A stretch of DNA of 57,323 nt from a virus. The position numbers and the translations under genes are program-made. The notes beneath the pieces were generated by a model. The model was not told the DNA's origin. It saw nothing but the letters and a program-made list of their open reading frames with translations, and ran no database searches. Where the stretch lies: positions 1 through 57,323 of IMG/VR virus record IMGVR_UViG_3300042295_002426. One strand, written 5' to 3'. Positions 21,045 through 29,828 of the stretch are shown piece after piece; position 1 is the stretch's first letter, and each line of letters starts with the position of its first letter.

Positions 21045-22829
21045 TTACCTCCCCGCCACCCCCGCCACCCGCCGCATCCGCTCTAGGTAATTGCCCCGCC
21101 TCGCCGTCGGCAGAAAGAAACTCTCCTCCGGCCGCACCGCCGGCATCGCCCGGGCATCGATGTAGGGCCGGATGAGCTTCCGCCGGATCGCCAGCTCCAC
21201 CGCGCAGACCGCAGAGTCGAGGTCGTCTGGCGACCGGTCCTGGTTGCGTGCCTTCCAGTCGTCCTTCTCCTCGGCCTTCATCCGGCCGTTCTGCTTCAGA
21301 GTGCGCCGAGTCGCCACCTGATGGGCGATCGCGTCGGTGATTCCTCGCATCCGGCCCTGTCGCACGATGGCAGCGAAGTTCGCGAGCAGCTCGGTGGCGT
21401 GATCGTTGTAGTGCTGCCGTGCGGTGTGGCCCGAGGCCGAGACCGGACGCTCCGTCGAGGGGCCGGAGAAGAAGACCCGGCACGCGCCGCGCTGCCCCAT
21501 CTCCTGCTCGATGCGGTCGACCTGGGCCCCCTGATTGCCGGTGGCGTCTGCCGCGAAGTCCTTGATCGGGATGCCCCATTCCCGCAGCTTCGTGGCGGTC
21601 TGGGTCGCGATCTGGCCGGAGATGTCGCCCGCGGTGATCTTCACGGTGATGGGATGGACGTTGAGGAGATTCACCCAGGGATGTCCGGACGGGCCGATGC
21701 CGACGCGGATCCGGGTGAGCCGCACGCCGTCCCGGCCGCCCGACGGGTCGAGCCCGGCGAGGTCGGTGGTGGGCTGCCCCAGCAACTCGGGGGCCAGTTG
21801 CCCGCCGGACGAGCGCAGATCCTGGGGCGAGAGGAGCGTCTCGACGATGCCCGAGGGAGGCATGCGCCCGATCCCGTAGGTCCAGAGCTGCATCGAATCC
21901 TCGCCGAAGTTCGCGATGAGGTCCTCAAGGTGCTCCTTCCCGGCGAGGTAGGTGATGGTCGGATCCTCGATCGCCGGGGACTTCCGCCCATCGAGGACGA
22001 GGCAGACGCCGTGCGCCCCGCGCCAGGTGTCGGAGGTCTTCCACTGGTCGGGCTCGTTCTTTTCGACGGTCTCGATGTCGAGCGGGCCGCCGTCGAGGAG
22101 GCAGTGGGGGATGGAGTGCTTGCCCAGCGGGGAGAACCAGGAGTCGGGGTTGCCGAAGAAGATCTCTTTGTATTCACCCGAGGCTCCGAAGTTCGCCTTC
22201 ACCGAGAGGATGGATTCCGAGCACTTCTGCGGCTCATCGACGGCGAAGCGGTTGCGTTTCTGGTGGGCCCCGATCTTCGACTTCAGATCCTCGTTCGACT
22301 CGCCATCCTTCGTCGAGATGCAGACGACGCCGGCGGTCTGGCCCTCGCGGTCCACCGTGATCAATCCGGGGGCGGGGGCCTTCACGACATGGCCGACCCG
22401 CAGCTCCGGCGGCAGGTGGGAGTGCCACTTCTTCAGCGATCCGAAACAGCGGTCGTCGTGCATCTTCAGCGGCGAGGTGCAGAGCGAGATCTTCGTCACC
22501 GCCGGGGCCGCCATCAGGTCGAAGAGCAGCACCGCCGCCACCGTGCCGGATTTCCCCGAGGAGGAGGATCCCCAGATCGTGGTGATGTCGTGGTCGCACC
22601 AGAGGTCGATGATCTCGTTCGACCAGCGGTTGAAGCTGAAGACATGGGCCGGGAGCGCGAGCGAGATCGCGGAGCGCAGGTGATCATCCGGCGAGAGGGC
22701 CTTTGGTGCCTTCGCCCGCAGGGTGGGGTTGGCGTAGAGCACCAGGTCGATCAGGGACGGGTGGATGAACTTTTTCGGATCCCAGCGGAGGCCGTATTTC
22801 TCGATCAGATCGGCGGATTTCTGCGACAT
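21045..22829 (-). CDS. terL: Terminase large subunit
   Basis: 594 residues from MSQKSADLIEKYG; the ORF extension to 22901 overlaps a promoter and is rejected. The ATPase has Walker A WGSSSSGKSG (about 86-95) and Walker B-type RFAVDEPQ (acidic pair 198-199). The RNase H-like nuclease shows DLAGLDPSGG (D361), IKDFAADATG (D428) and SPDDLDSAVCAVEL (535-538). Its job is to cut concatemers and pump DNA into the prohead through the portal (52344-54602). Unusually it is on the minus strand, divergent from the capsid operon, and the small subunit candidate is on the plus strand. Confidence 0.9.
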   Translation of the reverse strand: MSQKSADLIEKYGLRWDPKKFIHPSLIDLVLYANPTLRAKAPKALSPDDHLRSAISLALPAHVFSFNRWSNEIIDLWCDHDITTIWGSSSSGKSGTVAAVLLFDLMAAPAVTKISLCTSPLKMHDDRCFGSLKKWHSHLPPELRVGHVVKAPAPGLITVDREGQTAGVVCISTKDGESNEDLKSKIGAHQKRNRFAVDEPQKCSESILSVKANFGASGEYKEIFFGNPDSWFSPLGKHSIPHCLLDGGPLDIETVEKNEPDQWKTSDTWRGAHGVCLVLDGRKSPAIEDPTITYLAGKEHLEDLIANFGEDSMQLWTYGIGRMPPSGIVETLLSPQDLRSSGGQLAPELLGQPTTDLAGLDPSGGRDGVRLTRIRVGIGPSGHPWVNLLNVHPITVKITAGDISGQIATQTATKLREWGIPIKDFAADATGNQGAQVDRIEQEMGQRGACRVFFSGPSTERPVSASGHTARQHYNDHATELLANFAAIVRQGRMRGITDAIAHQVATRRTLKQNGRMKAEEKDDWKARNQDRSPDDLDSAVCAVELAIRRKLIRPYIDARAMPAVRPEESFFLPTARRGNYLERMRRVAGVAGR

Positions 22830-22864
22830 GCTGGCAGGATAGCAGAAAGTCGCGTGAAAAACAG

Positions 22865-22894
22865 TTGACTTTTGATGCCACAAAAGGCGATATT
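22865..22894 (+). promoter_or_regulatory. Predicted promoter of the virion operon
   Basis: -35 TTGACT (22865-22870), an 18-base spacer containing TGATGCCAC, and -10 GATATT (22889-22894). It lies in the 273-base gap between the divergent terminase and capsid genes, about 200 bases upstream of the capsid start. The rest of the gap is GC-rich with GAGGAGGGG and CCGGGAGGACGG tracts and no gene. Confidence 0.5.
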
Positions 22895-23102
22895 CGCGCA
22901 TCGGGAGTTTTTTTCAGCCGGGGTCTCCGCCCGGCATCCAGATCGGGCTGATTTGGGGGACGCCGCCCCACGGGTCTTTAACCTTCTCACTTTGAGGAGG
23001 GGTTCTCCGTGACCGGGAGGACGGAAACGAAGCTGGTAGGCGCCGTCGTTTTTGCGACGCGCGATTTCCCCACTGGCATCACCACGCACCCCTTTTTCAG
23101 CC

Positions 23103-25013
23103 ATGTCCACCATTTCTCTCGGATGTCATCGCGGTCCCGATGCGGAGCCGATGACCGTCATCACCAACATGATCCAGGAACGCGGCCGGATCTCGCAGGT
23201 CATCTACCAGCAGATCGCGGCCTCGCACCCCTTCATCAAGGTCCTCGAACCCTCCAAGGAACTCTTTCCCTCCGGCATGGGCGATGTCCTCAACGAGGTC
23301 GTCCTCGACGTCTCCCGTCCGTCGGAGGGCGACGTCCTCGCGTGGCAGCGCGTCCAGGCCGCCCGGCCCGGCTACAATCCCTGCTGCGTCGAGTTCAAGG
23401 AGATCCCCTACGGATCGCGCAACGTCTCCGCCTGTCTCTACCGCGACGGCTGGAAGTCGCCCGCCTTCTGCAAGACCGATCTCGCTTTCAAATACGAGCG
23501 CGAAAAGCAGATCACCCAGCAGCGCATGATCATGGCGCAGTGGACCAAAGACATCTGGTGCCACTGGTCGGTCGTGGCCTTCCAGCGTTCGGTGATGTGC
23601 GTGAACCTGGCGGGAGCCTACGGTCTGCCCGAGCAGATCGGACGCTACCCCACCTACGCCTCGCCCACCTCGATCGTCACCTTCCACCACCTCGAAGCCC
23701 TCTACGTCCGGATCAAGAGTTCGGGTGGGGAGTTTGGCCGGTCCGTCGAGGGCCACGAGCTGATCTTCATCGGGGCCCAAGAGTTCACCGCCCTCGAGGA
23801 AAACTATCAGAAGGAGCGCGTGAAGCTCGGCTTCCAGAGTGCCGAGGTGATGCTGCCCGAGATCGGCAGCGTCCGGAAGATCGGCAAATACCTGTTCGTC
23901 CTCATGGACACTCCTCGCCGGTTCCGCGAACCGCAGCCCGGTGAATCCTTCGAGGATTGCCTGATCCCGAGCACGCTCCAGCGCGAGTCGGTCCGCGGCA
24001 CCGAGACGGTCCGCAACCCCGACTACCACAATCCGGAGATCGCGAAGTATTCGGAGTTCATCTACTTCAACGCCTCCGCCGCCGCCTGGCTCATCCCTCC
24101 GGCGGCGATGACCGGCGCGAGCCAGATGTATCCGGCCTCAGACTACTCTGGCGAGTTCCTCCTCATCAACCCGCAGACCGACAAGGATCCGTTCCAGGAG
24201 ACGGTCTACTTCGCCGCCCGCTACATGTCCGGGATGATCGGACGTTTTCCGGCGCGTGCCCGGTGCGGTCTCGCCCTCGCCGTCCACGACCGGTTCAAGG
24301 ACGTCTGCGTCGATGGCCAGGTCGGGATCCCGGCGCAACCGGAGCGGTGGTTCGTCCTCGATTGCAGCAAGCCCATCGGCACGGCGCGTCTCCAGCTCCT
24401 CCTCAAAAAGGGGACGCTCCCGGAGATCTGCCCGGACAATCACAGCCTCTTCCTCGTCACGAAGCAGGGGCACAAGTTCCTCATCAACTCCATCATCAGC
24501 CAGGAGTCCTATGCCGGAGACGAGATCCACACCGAAGGCGGCACCATCGTGGTGATCGACTTCCCCGAGGATCTCGAAGAGGTGGCGACCTGCCGCGAGG
24601 ATTGCGACGGGTGGGACTACGTCGCGTGCCTCCCCGCCGCGACCCTGTCTGACCACCCGGTCACGGCGACCTGCGGCAGTTGCTCGCCGACGCAGCCGGA
24701 TACCACGCCCTGCACGCACACCGTGCACTTCAGCAGCGACACGGTCCTCGACCTTGTCGATGCCGAAGGCGCCGGCCTGCTCGGTGCCCGCCCCGGCCCC
24801 GGCTACACCGCGGCGACCTTCCGATCTGCCATCGAGGAACTCCTCGACGGAGAAGGCACCGTGACCGTCACCCAAGGCGAGGCCCCCGAGTATCTCTGGA
24901 CCATCGTCATTACCGGCAACAACAACGCGAACCTCGAAGGTGCCCAGGTCATCTACGAGGACGGCTTCTACGAAAACGGAGCCGCGTTCGTCCGCACCGG
25001 CAACTGCGATTGA
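23103..25013 (+). CDS. Probable major capsid protein with C-terminal extra domain
   Basis: 636 residues from MSTISLGCHRG. No signal or membrane segment. MTVITNMIQERGRISQVIYQ, LNEVVLDVSRPSEGD and PYGSRNVSACLYRDGWKSPA read like the N-arm and body of a podovirus-type capsid protein; position just after the terminase and before the lysis genes supports this. After about residue 496 comes a Cys-rich linker (CREDCDGWDYVAC, CGSCSPTQPDTTPC) and a ~95-residue domain (TVTVTQGEAPEYLWTIVITG) that could decorate the capsid surface. Identification rests on size, context and lack of a better candidate, not on a strong family motif. Confidence 0.65.
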   Translation: MSTISLGCHRGPDAEPMTVITNMIQERGRISQVIYQQIAASHPFIKVLEPSKELFPSGMGDVLNEVVLDVSRPSEGDVLAWQRVQAARPGYNPCCVEFKEIPYGSRNVSACLYRDGWKSPAFCKTDLAFKYEREKQITQQRMIMAQWTKDIWCHWSVVAFQRSVMCVNLAGAYGLPEQIGRYPTYASPTSIVTFHHLEALYVRIKSSGGEFGRSVEGHELIFIGAQEFTALEENYQKERVKLGFQSAEVMLPEIGSVRKIGKYLFVLMDTPRRFREPQPGESFEDCLIPSTLQRESVRGTETVRNPDYHNPEIAKYSEFIYFNASAAAWLIPPAAMTGASQMYPASDYSGEFLLINPQTDKDPFQETVYFAARYMSGMIGRFPARARCGLALAVHDRFKDVCVDGQVGIPAQPERWFVLDCSKPIGTARLQLLLKKGTLPEICPDNHSLFLVTKQGHKFLINSIISQESYAGDEIHTEGGTIVVIDFPEDLEEVATCREDCDGWDYVACLPAATLSDHPVTATCGSCSPTQPDTTPCTHTVHFSSDTVLDLVDAEGAGLLGARPGPGYTAATFRSAIEELLDGEGTVTVTQGEAPEYLWTIVITGNNNANLEGAQVIYEDGFYENGAAFVRTGNCD

Positions 25014-25030
25014 CCCGGCGTCCGACCCAC

Positions 25031-25067
25031 CCGGGCGGGAGGATGAGTGGGTTCTCCTCCTGCCCGG
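25031..25067 (+). terminator. Hairpin after the capsid gene (attenuator)
   Basis: CCGGGCGGGAGGA (25031-25043) pairs with TCCTCCTGCCCGG (25055-25067) with one G-T pair around an 11-base loop. No U-tract follows, so it may reduce rather than end transcription, allowing high capsid and lower lysis expression. It is followed by the C/A-rich leader of the next gene. Confidence 0.6.
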
Positions 25068-25094
25068 ATTCGATTTCCAACCCCACACAAAACC

Positions 25095-25265
25095 ATGAAG
25101 AACAGTCCACTCCTCGGCGTCTTGCGCCACCTCCTCACGTTCGGAGGCGGTTACCTCGTGTCCGGCGGTGTCGTGTCCTCGACTGAGCTTGAAGCCGGGA
25201 TCGGGGCGCTCATCTCCCTCGCGGGTGTCGCCTGGTCGATCTACGAGAAACGCAAGGCCCACTGA
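25095..25265 (+). CDS. Holin-like small membrane protein, 56 aa
   Basis: MKNSPLLGVLRHLLTFGGGY, then VSGGVVSSTELEAGIGALIS and LAGVAWSIYEKRKAH. Two weakly hydrophobic helices with a short polar turn and a basic C-terminus, the plan of many small phage holins. The start has a C/A-rich leader (CCAACCCCACACAAAACC) instead of a Shine-Dalgarno. It directly precedes the endolysin, which it would release to the cell wall. Confidence 0.65.
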   Translation: MKNSPLLGVLRHLLTFGGGYLVSGGVVSSTELEAGIGALISLAGVAWSIYEKRKAH

Positions 25266-25286
25266 CCCGCCCGCCACGATCCGACG

Positions 25287-26132
25287 ATGAATCCCATCCA
25301 CTCAGGCAGCAGGGGCGCGGACGTCCAGGCCGTGCAGCGTTTCCTCATCGATCTCGGTTTTTACCGGAGCGAGGTGGATGGGGATTTCGGTCCGAAGACG
25401 AAGGCCGCGCTCACCGGCTACCAAAAACAGGAGGGGCTCATCCCCGACGGCATCCTCGGCAACGCGACCCTCGCCGCCATGCTTGGCGACGGGTTCAAGC
25501 TCACCGAGACCCCGGACACCGCGAAACCCGGCACCTACCCGCCGGGATTCCCGCCCCGGCCTGCCTACGGACCCATGACGCCCTCGCAGGCGAACGCGGC
25601 GTTCGGCACCTTCAGCTACGCTCCCGCCCCCACCAAGGGGAACCCCGAAGGCATCAAGATCACCGACGCCTGGGAGTCGGAGAACATCGTCCTCCTCAAG
25701 GTGCCGCAACTGGTGACGCTCGGCCTGAGCAAGACCGGCAACGTGCGGGCGCACCGCAAGGTGGTCCCGCAGACCGTGGCGCTCTGGCAGGCGTGGGAAG
25801 AGGCTGGGCTCCTCGACCGGATCCTGTCGTGGGAGGGGATGTTCTTCGCCCGGTTCGTGCGCGGCTCTCGGTCGACCCTTTCGAACCACTCGAAGGGATC
25901 CGCCTTCGACATCAACGCCGGTTACAACGGACTCGGCAGAGTCCCGGCACCGATCGGGGCGACCGGCAGCGTCCGCGAGCTGGTCCCGCTCGCCGTGCGC
26001 TTCGGGTTCTACTGGGGCGGCTGGTTTTCCCGTGGAGACGGCATGCACTTCGAGGTGAAGTCGGTGCTCTCCGAGGAGGCCGTCGCAAAAGTCATCGCCG
26101 AAGTCCAGACCCGCGCCACCACCCCCGGATGA
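25287..26132 (+). CDS. Endolysin: peptidoglycan-binding plus M15 peptidase
   Basis: 281 residues. N-terminal PG_binding_1 domain (GADVQAVQRFLIDLGFY, DGDFGPKTKAALTGYQ, about 8-65), a proline-rich linker (PPGFPPRPAYGPM), then an M15_4-type D-Ala-D-Ala/L-Ala-D-Glu peptidase. Zinc ligands are in SNHSKGSAFDIN (H201, D208) and GDGMHFE (H254). The enzyme cuts peptide cross-links for lysis. It lies between two small holin-like genes. No signal peptide, so it depends on holin pores. Confidence 0.88.
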   Translation: MNPIHSGSRGADVQAVQRFLIDLGFYRSEVDGDFGPKTKAALTGYQKQEGLIPDGILGNATLAAMLGDGFKLTETPDTAKPGTYPPGFPPRPAYGPMTPSQANAAFGTFSYAPAPTKGNPEGIKITDAWESENIVLLKVPQLVTLGLSKTGNVRAHRKVVPQTVALWQAWEEAGLLDRILSWEGMFFARFVRGSRSTLSNHSKGSAFDINAGYNGLGRVPAPIGATGSVRELVPLAVRFGFYWGGWFSRGDGMHFEVKSVLSEEAVAKVIAEVQTRATTPG

Positions 26133-26371
26133 ACCTCGATTTCTTTGCCGATCTCCACCGGGCCACGCCCCTCTGCGACAAGGTCCTCGCTCTCATCGGC
26201 GGGGCGACCGCCGGAGCCCTCACTCTCGGCCCTCTCCAGGCCTGGGTCGGGATCGCCGTCGGCATCGTGACCCTCCTCATCATGATCCCCCGCGCCGTCC
26301 TCGTCTGGCGGGATTTCGTCCGCAAGATCCGGACGGGCGAGGCCGAGAGCAAGGACGAGAACGAACCATGA
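26129..26371 (+). CDS. Second holin- or spanin-like membrane protein, 80 aa
   Basis: Start overlaps the endolysin stop (ATGA). Two hydrophobic segments (VLALIGGATAGALTLGPL; WVGIAVGIVTLLIMIPRAVL) and a charged tail (RKIRTGEAESKDENEP). Likely a holin, antiholin or other lysis-control protein. Paired with 25095-25265 it encloses the endolysin. Confidence 0.6.
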   Translation: MNLDFFADLHRATPLCDKVLALIGGATAGALTLGPLQAWVGIAVGIVTLLIMIPRAVLVWRDFVRKIRTGEAESKDENEP

Positions 26372-27381
26372 TCACCGCCGCGAGAGCACTCCAGCCGTGC
26401 AGCGCCTTTGACGATGAGGCTCTGGCTCGCACAGCCATCGAGGCGCGCGAGGAACGGCTCCGCGACCCGGCCTTTTATCCGCAGACCGACGACCGCCGTG
26501 CGCCCCTCGCCGTCATCACCGCCCATTTCAATTGGTCCGGCTACCGCCGCCCTGTCCTCAATCTCCTCCGCTTCCTCCGCGAGATGGATTACCAAGGCAT
26601 CCCCGTCTACGGCATGGAGCTCCACCTCGAGGGCACCAAACCGCTCATGGCAAGGAATCATCGCTGGCTCTGTCTCGAGGTCGGTCCAGAAAACCTCCTC
26701 TGGCAGAAAGAGCCGATGCTCAATCGCATCGCCCGCGAGGTCCCTCGCCACATCCCGTGCATCGCCGCGATTGATGCCGACGTCCATTTCACCAATCCGC
26801 GCTGGGCCGAGAGAAGCGTTCGCGAGCTGGAAGCGACTCCTGCGATCCAGCCCTTCGCGGAGGCCGTCTGGGGCGACGAGTGGGGCCGCGCCCAGATGAT
26901 CCGTTCGTGCTCCGCCCGCCACGGCCTCAACCTCGACTGGCAATCCCATCCCGGCTTTGCCTGGGTCTTCCGTCGCGAGTTCTTCGAGAACGGTCCCGGG
27001 TTCTACCCGTGGTCGGTCACCGGGGCCGGCGACACCGTCACCGCGACCGGTCTCCTCGATGTCACCCGCTTTTCCTCGACGGAGAAAGCGATTGGCGAGC
27101 TGAACCTCTTCAACGGCGTCGCCGATGACTGGATCGCCCGGGCCAAGCAATTCATGGGAGATAGCCCGGTCGGATGGGTCGAGGGGCAGATCTGGCACGA
27201 GTGGCACGGCGACCGCAAGGACCGCCAGTATGTCAACCGCCACGTCATCATGGAGCAGGTGGATGTGCTCAAACACGTCCGGCTCAACTCGTCCGGGATT
27301 CTTGAATGGACCGACGCCGCCCCTCCAGACGCTCGCGCGGGGATGGCCCACTACTTTGACACGCGAAGGGAGGACGGATGA
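26368..27381 (+). CDS. GT-A-like glycosyltransferase
   Basis: 337 residues, start overlapping the previous stop. APLAVITAHFNWSGYRRPVL is the N-terminal nucleotide-sugar-binding strand, and AIDADVHFTNPRWAE contains the DxD metal-binding motif (D136, D138). The C-terminal WHEWHGDRKDRQYVNR is typical of phage and O-antigen glycosyltransferases that end with a His/Arg-rich segment. The acceptor is unknown; it could glycosylate virion proteins, phage DNA or host surface glycans. A methyltransferase overlaps it downstream, so a two-step modification is likely. Confidence 0.8.
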   Translation: MITAARALQPCSAFDDEALARTAIEAREERLRDPAFYPQTDDRRAPLAVITAHFNWSGYRRPVLNLLRFLREMDYQGIPVYGMELHLEGTKPLMARNHRWLCLEVGPENLLWQKEPMLNRIAREVPRHIPCIAAIDADVHFTNPRWAERSVRELEATPAIQPFAEAVWGDEWGRAQMIRSCSARHGLNLDWQSHPGFAWVFRREFFENGPGFYPWSVTGAGDTVTATGLLDVTRFSSTEKAIGELNLFNGVADDWIARAKQFMGDSPVGWVEGQIWHEWHGDRKDRQYVNRHVIMEQVDVLKHVRLNSSGILEWTDAAPPDARAGMAHYFDTRREDG

Positions 27382-27959
27382 TCGATGACATGACTTTCAC
27401 GACCGATTGGGTCACCAACCAGGAAGGCTCGTGGCGCGAGTTACTCGGCCATCTTGTGGGCACGCCTGCCCGTGGGCTTGAGGCGGGAGTGTTCGAGGGC
27501 CGCTCCTCGCAGTGGTGGCTCAAGAGTATCCTCACGCATCCGGACGCTTCGCTCTATGCGATGGATCCGTGGATCGAGAAGAGCCGCGAGAATGTGGCCC
27601 TGATCAAGGCGGATCCGATTCACGGCCCGAAGTTCACCTTTGACGGACGCCGTGGCCAAGTCGCCATGGCCGATCTCATCGCCCGCGGCCAGTCCGGCAC
27701 TTTCGACTTCGTCTACCTCGACTGCGGCAAGGAAGCGCACAGTGTCCTGGAGCAATCCGTTCTCGCCTGGTTGTTGCTCAAACCGGGCGGCATCGCCATC
27801 TGGGATGATTACCGATGGAAATGGGCCGTGGGCCGCACCGAGCAAAAGCCCGTTCATCCTCCGTCAATCGCCATCGACGCTTTCGTCGCGGCCTACGCAG
27901 GCTTCGCCGAGGAAATCCATCGCGGCTGGCAGCTCGCCATGAAGAAACTCGCCCACTGA
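27378..27959 (+). CDS. Class I SAM-dependent methyltransferase
   Basis: 193 residues, start overlapping the glycosyltransferase stop. Rossmann methyltransferase signature: GLEAGVFEGRSSQWWL (motif I, about 33-48), LYAMDPWIEKS (motif II acid), FDFVYLDCGKEAHSVLEQ (motif IV) and LLKPGGIAIWDDY (motif VI). It resembles the Methyltransf_24 group, whose members often methylate sugars or peptides. Being coupled to the glycosyltransferase suggests methylation of the transferred sugar. Confidence 0.8.
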   Translation: MIDDMTFTTDWVTNQEGSWRELLGHLVGTPARGLEAGVFEGRSSQWWLKSILTHPDASLYAMDPWIEKSRENVALIKADPIHGPKFTFDGRRGQVAMADLIARGQSGTFDFVYLDCGKEAHSVLEQSVLAWLLLKPGGIAIWDDYRWKWAVGRTEQKPVHPPSIAIDAFVAAYAGFAEEIHRGWQLAMKKLAH

Positions 27960-27960
27960 C

Positions 27961-28677
27961 ATGGACATCCGACTCCTTCTTGATAGTGCCGGTCCGCATT
28001 GCAAGCCGCTCAGATGCGATGCGGGGGCTCGCGCCTTCCTTTTCCTCAAGAGCGGTTTCGAGGATCGCACCGCCGACGGTTCCGGCGTGGTCGTCGCCAC
28101 GATCAGTTCGGTGTCGCTTCTGTGCTCGAACGCGGGCGCAGGGAAGTGGGACTATCTCTTTTCGATTGCCCCCGATGAGATCGCACCCACAAAGACCGTC
28201 GCGGCTTCCGATGTCGTCAGCGTGTGTTGTTTGGAATGCGACTCCGAGGCGCTCCTTCGGAAGATCAAGCGAGTCGAAGCCCGGGATTTCACGACCGAAT
28301 CGTTTCGCGTTTTCGGCGATGAGGAGGGGGTCGCGGCCGGGGAGTTCCGGCTTTTCCGAAAGCATACCGACGTCCTCCTGATCGCGATGGAGGTTTCGGT
28401 GGCGCGGATCAACGGAGGCGACGGATACGCCGAGCCTGGAAGACTGACCGTGAGACCGATCTCCACACCGGAGCAAGCTCTCGGTCCCTGGGCCGGAATC
28501 GGTGCTGGGGCCGTGATCGATCCTGCGACATCGACGCCGATGACGGCGCGGTTCGAGTTCGTTCCACCGCTCAAGCTGGATGGCGGGCGGGCCCTCGGCG
28601 TCAACGTTCTTCCGGAAAACGTGGGGGCCTTCTTTGGCCTGGAGGTTCACCTTCAATTCAGCCTCTCTGACGAATGA
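27961..28677 (+). CDS. Hypothetical virion-operon protein, 238 aa
   Basis: Beta-rich protein with no clear family: MDIRLLLDSAGPHCKPLRCD, SGVVVATISSVSLLCSN, RLFRKHTDVLLIAMEVSVAR, LQFSLSDE. It starts one base after the methyltransferase stop and overlaps the tail-fibre gene by four bases. Such proteins before a fibre are often baseplate or fibre adaptors, but this is inference. Confidence 0.6.
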   Translation: MDIRLLLDSAGPHCKPLRCDAGARAFLFLKSGFEDRTADGSGVVVATISSVSLLCSNAGAGKWDYLFSIAPDEIAPTKTVAASDVVSVCCLECDSEALLRKIKRVEARDFTTESFRVFGDEEGVAAGEFRLFRKHTDVLLIAMEVSVARINGGDGYAEPGRLTVRPISTPEQALGPWAGIGAGAVIDPATSTPMTARFEFVPPLKLDGGRALGVNVLPENVGAFFGLEVHLQFSLSDE

Positions 28678-29825
28678 TCCCGCTGAAAGACATCAAGCCT
28701 TTGCCTTTCATCCAAGGTTCGACCGTTGTGGTGGTCGAATCTGGGGATTCGAATCCTGACGCTCCGTCGGGCAACACGACCATCGCCAATGTGGCAGGCC
28801 TGCAATCAGCACTGGATGCGAAGGCGGCAAGCACTGATCCGCGTTTCTCCGACGCCCGAAATCCGACCGCACACAAAGCGAGCCATTCCCTCGGCAGTGC
28901 GGACCCTCTGAGTCCATCGGACATTGGCGCGGTGGCATCGAACTTCGATGCCAGCTTGAAGAGGCTCGCCCTCGCCCCTGATGCACTCGCGGGATCATCG
29001 GCACTCTCCGCGTTGAGCATTTCGCAAACGTGGAACACGACCGGCAATCCGGCCTTGGTGAGAGGCTACGTCACCAACACCACCAGCGGCGCGGGTGCGA
29101 AACTCCTCGACCTGGGGGTTGGCTCGACAACTCGACTGAACCTCGATGTGTCGGGCCATCTCTACACGAATAGCGCCGACGATTACGCCGCCTACGGGTT
29201 CCTCAATTCGGCGCGGGGGATCGGCTACAATGGGGCTTCGGAAAAAATGCTGATGTATGCGAATGCCTCCGGAGTCGTGAACGCTGGAGTCTCCGCCGAT
29301 GGGCTTTTCTTGCCCCAAACCTCCGCCCTTTCATGGTCAAGCTCTGGATGGGCTAGCGCCAGCGATCTCTTTTTATCGCGGGCTGCGGCGGCAACGCTCC
29401 AGCTTGGTGTCAACCATCCCAACATTTCGACCCGTCATACGATCAAGGGGCACAATGTGACCACTGGAACTGCTGGCGAGCTAGTGCTGAGGGCCGGAAC
29501 TGGAACGGGAGGCGCCATCGGAACCGCGGGCGTCTGGCTTGGTAACCCGGCCTCAAGTGCTTTGAAGCAATACGAATTCAACGGGGCCATCTTGGGCGGA
29601 TTCTTCAACGAGGGTCTCCGTGGTTATCTGCGTTTTTGCGGAGGAAGTGGAGGTGAGGTGACTCTCGCGAGCACTTCAAATAACGGAAATTTGGAATTCA
29701 TCCCTCACGGAACCGGGAAGGTGAAGTTCGGGACCTTCGTCGCCAGCGCCTCTCACACCGCCGCCGGTTACATCGAAATTCTCGACGCTTCGGGGACTGC
29801 CAGAAAACTTGCCGTAGTCGCATGA
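28674..29825 (+). CDS. Tail fibre / receptor-binding protein
   Basis: 383 residues. DPRFSDARNPTAHKASHSLG, then SADPLSPSDIGAV, is a motif seen in many phage fibre proteins. The rest is low in charge and rich in Ser, Gly, Ala and Thr, with beta-repeat character (YVTNTTSGAGAKLLDLGVG, TGTAGELVLRAGTGTGGAIG) fitting a trimeric fibre shaft and a C-terminal knob (YIEILDASGTARKLAVVA). It should contact the host receptor; glycosylation by the upstream enzymes is conceivable. Confidence 0.75.
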   Translation: MIPLKDIKPLPFIQGSTVVVVESGDSNPDAPSGNTTIANVAGLQSALDAKAASTDPRFSDARNPTAHKASHSLGSADPLSPSDIGAVASNFDASLKRLALAPDALAGSSALSALSISQTWNTTGNPALVRGYVTNTTSGAGAKLLDLGVGSTTRLNLDVSGHLYTNSADDYAAYGFLNSARGIGYNGASEKMLMYANASGVVNAGVSADGLFLPQTSALSWSSSGWASASDLFLSRAAAATLQLGVNHPNISTRHTIKGHNVTTGTAGELVLRAGTGTGGAIGTAGVWLGNPASSALKQYEFNGAILGGFFNEGLRGYLRFCGGSGGEVTLASTSNNGNLEFIPHGTGKVKFGTFVASASHTAAGYIEILDASGTARKLAVVA

Positions 29826-29828
29826 TTT

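Noticed and set aside
21321-22868. Plus-strand open frame of 515 aa opposite the large terminase
   Set aside because: Low-complexity antisense reading of a gene with Walker and RNase H motifs.
28674-29825. Diversity-generating retroelement target in the tail fibre
   Set aside because: No reverse transcriptase gene and no nearby template repeat of the fibre end were seen.
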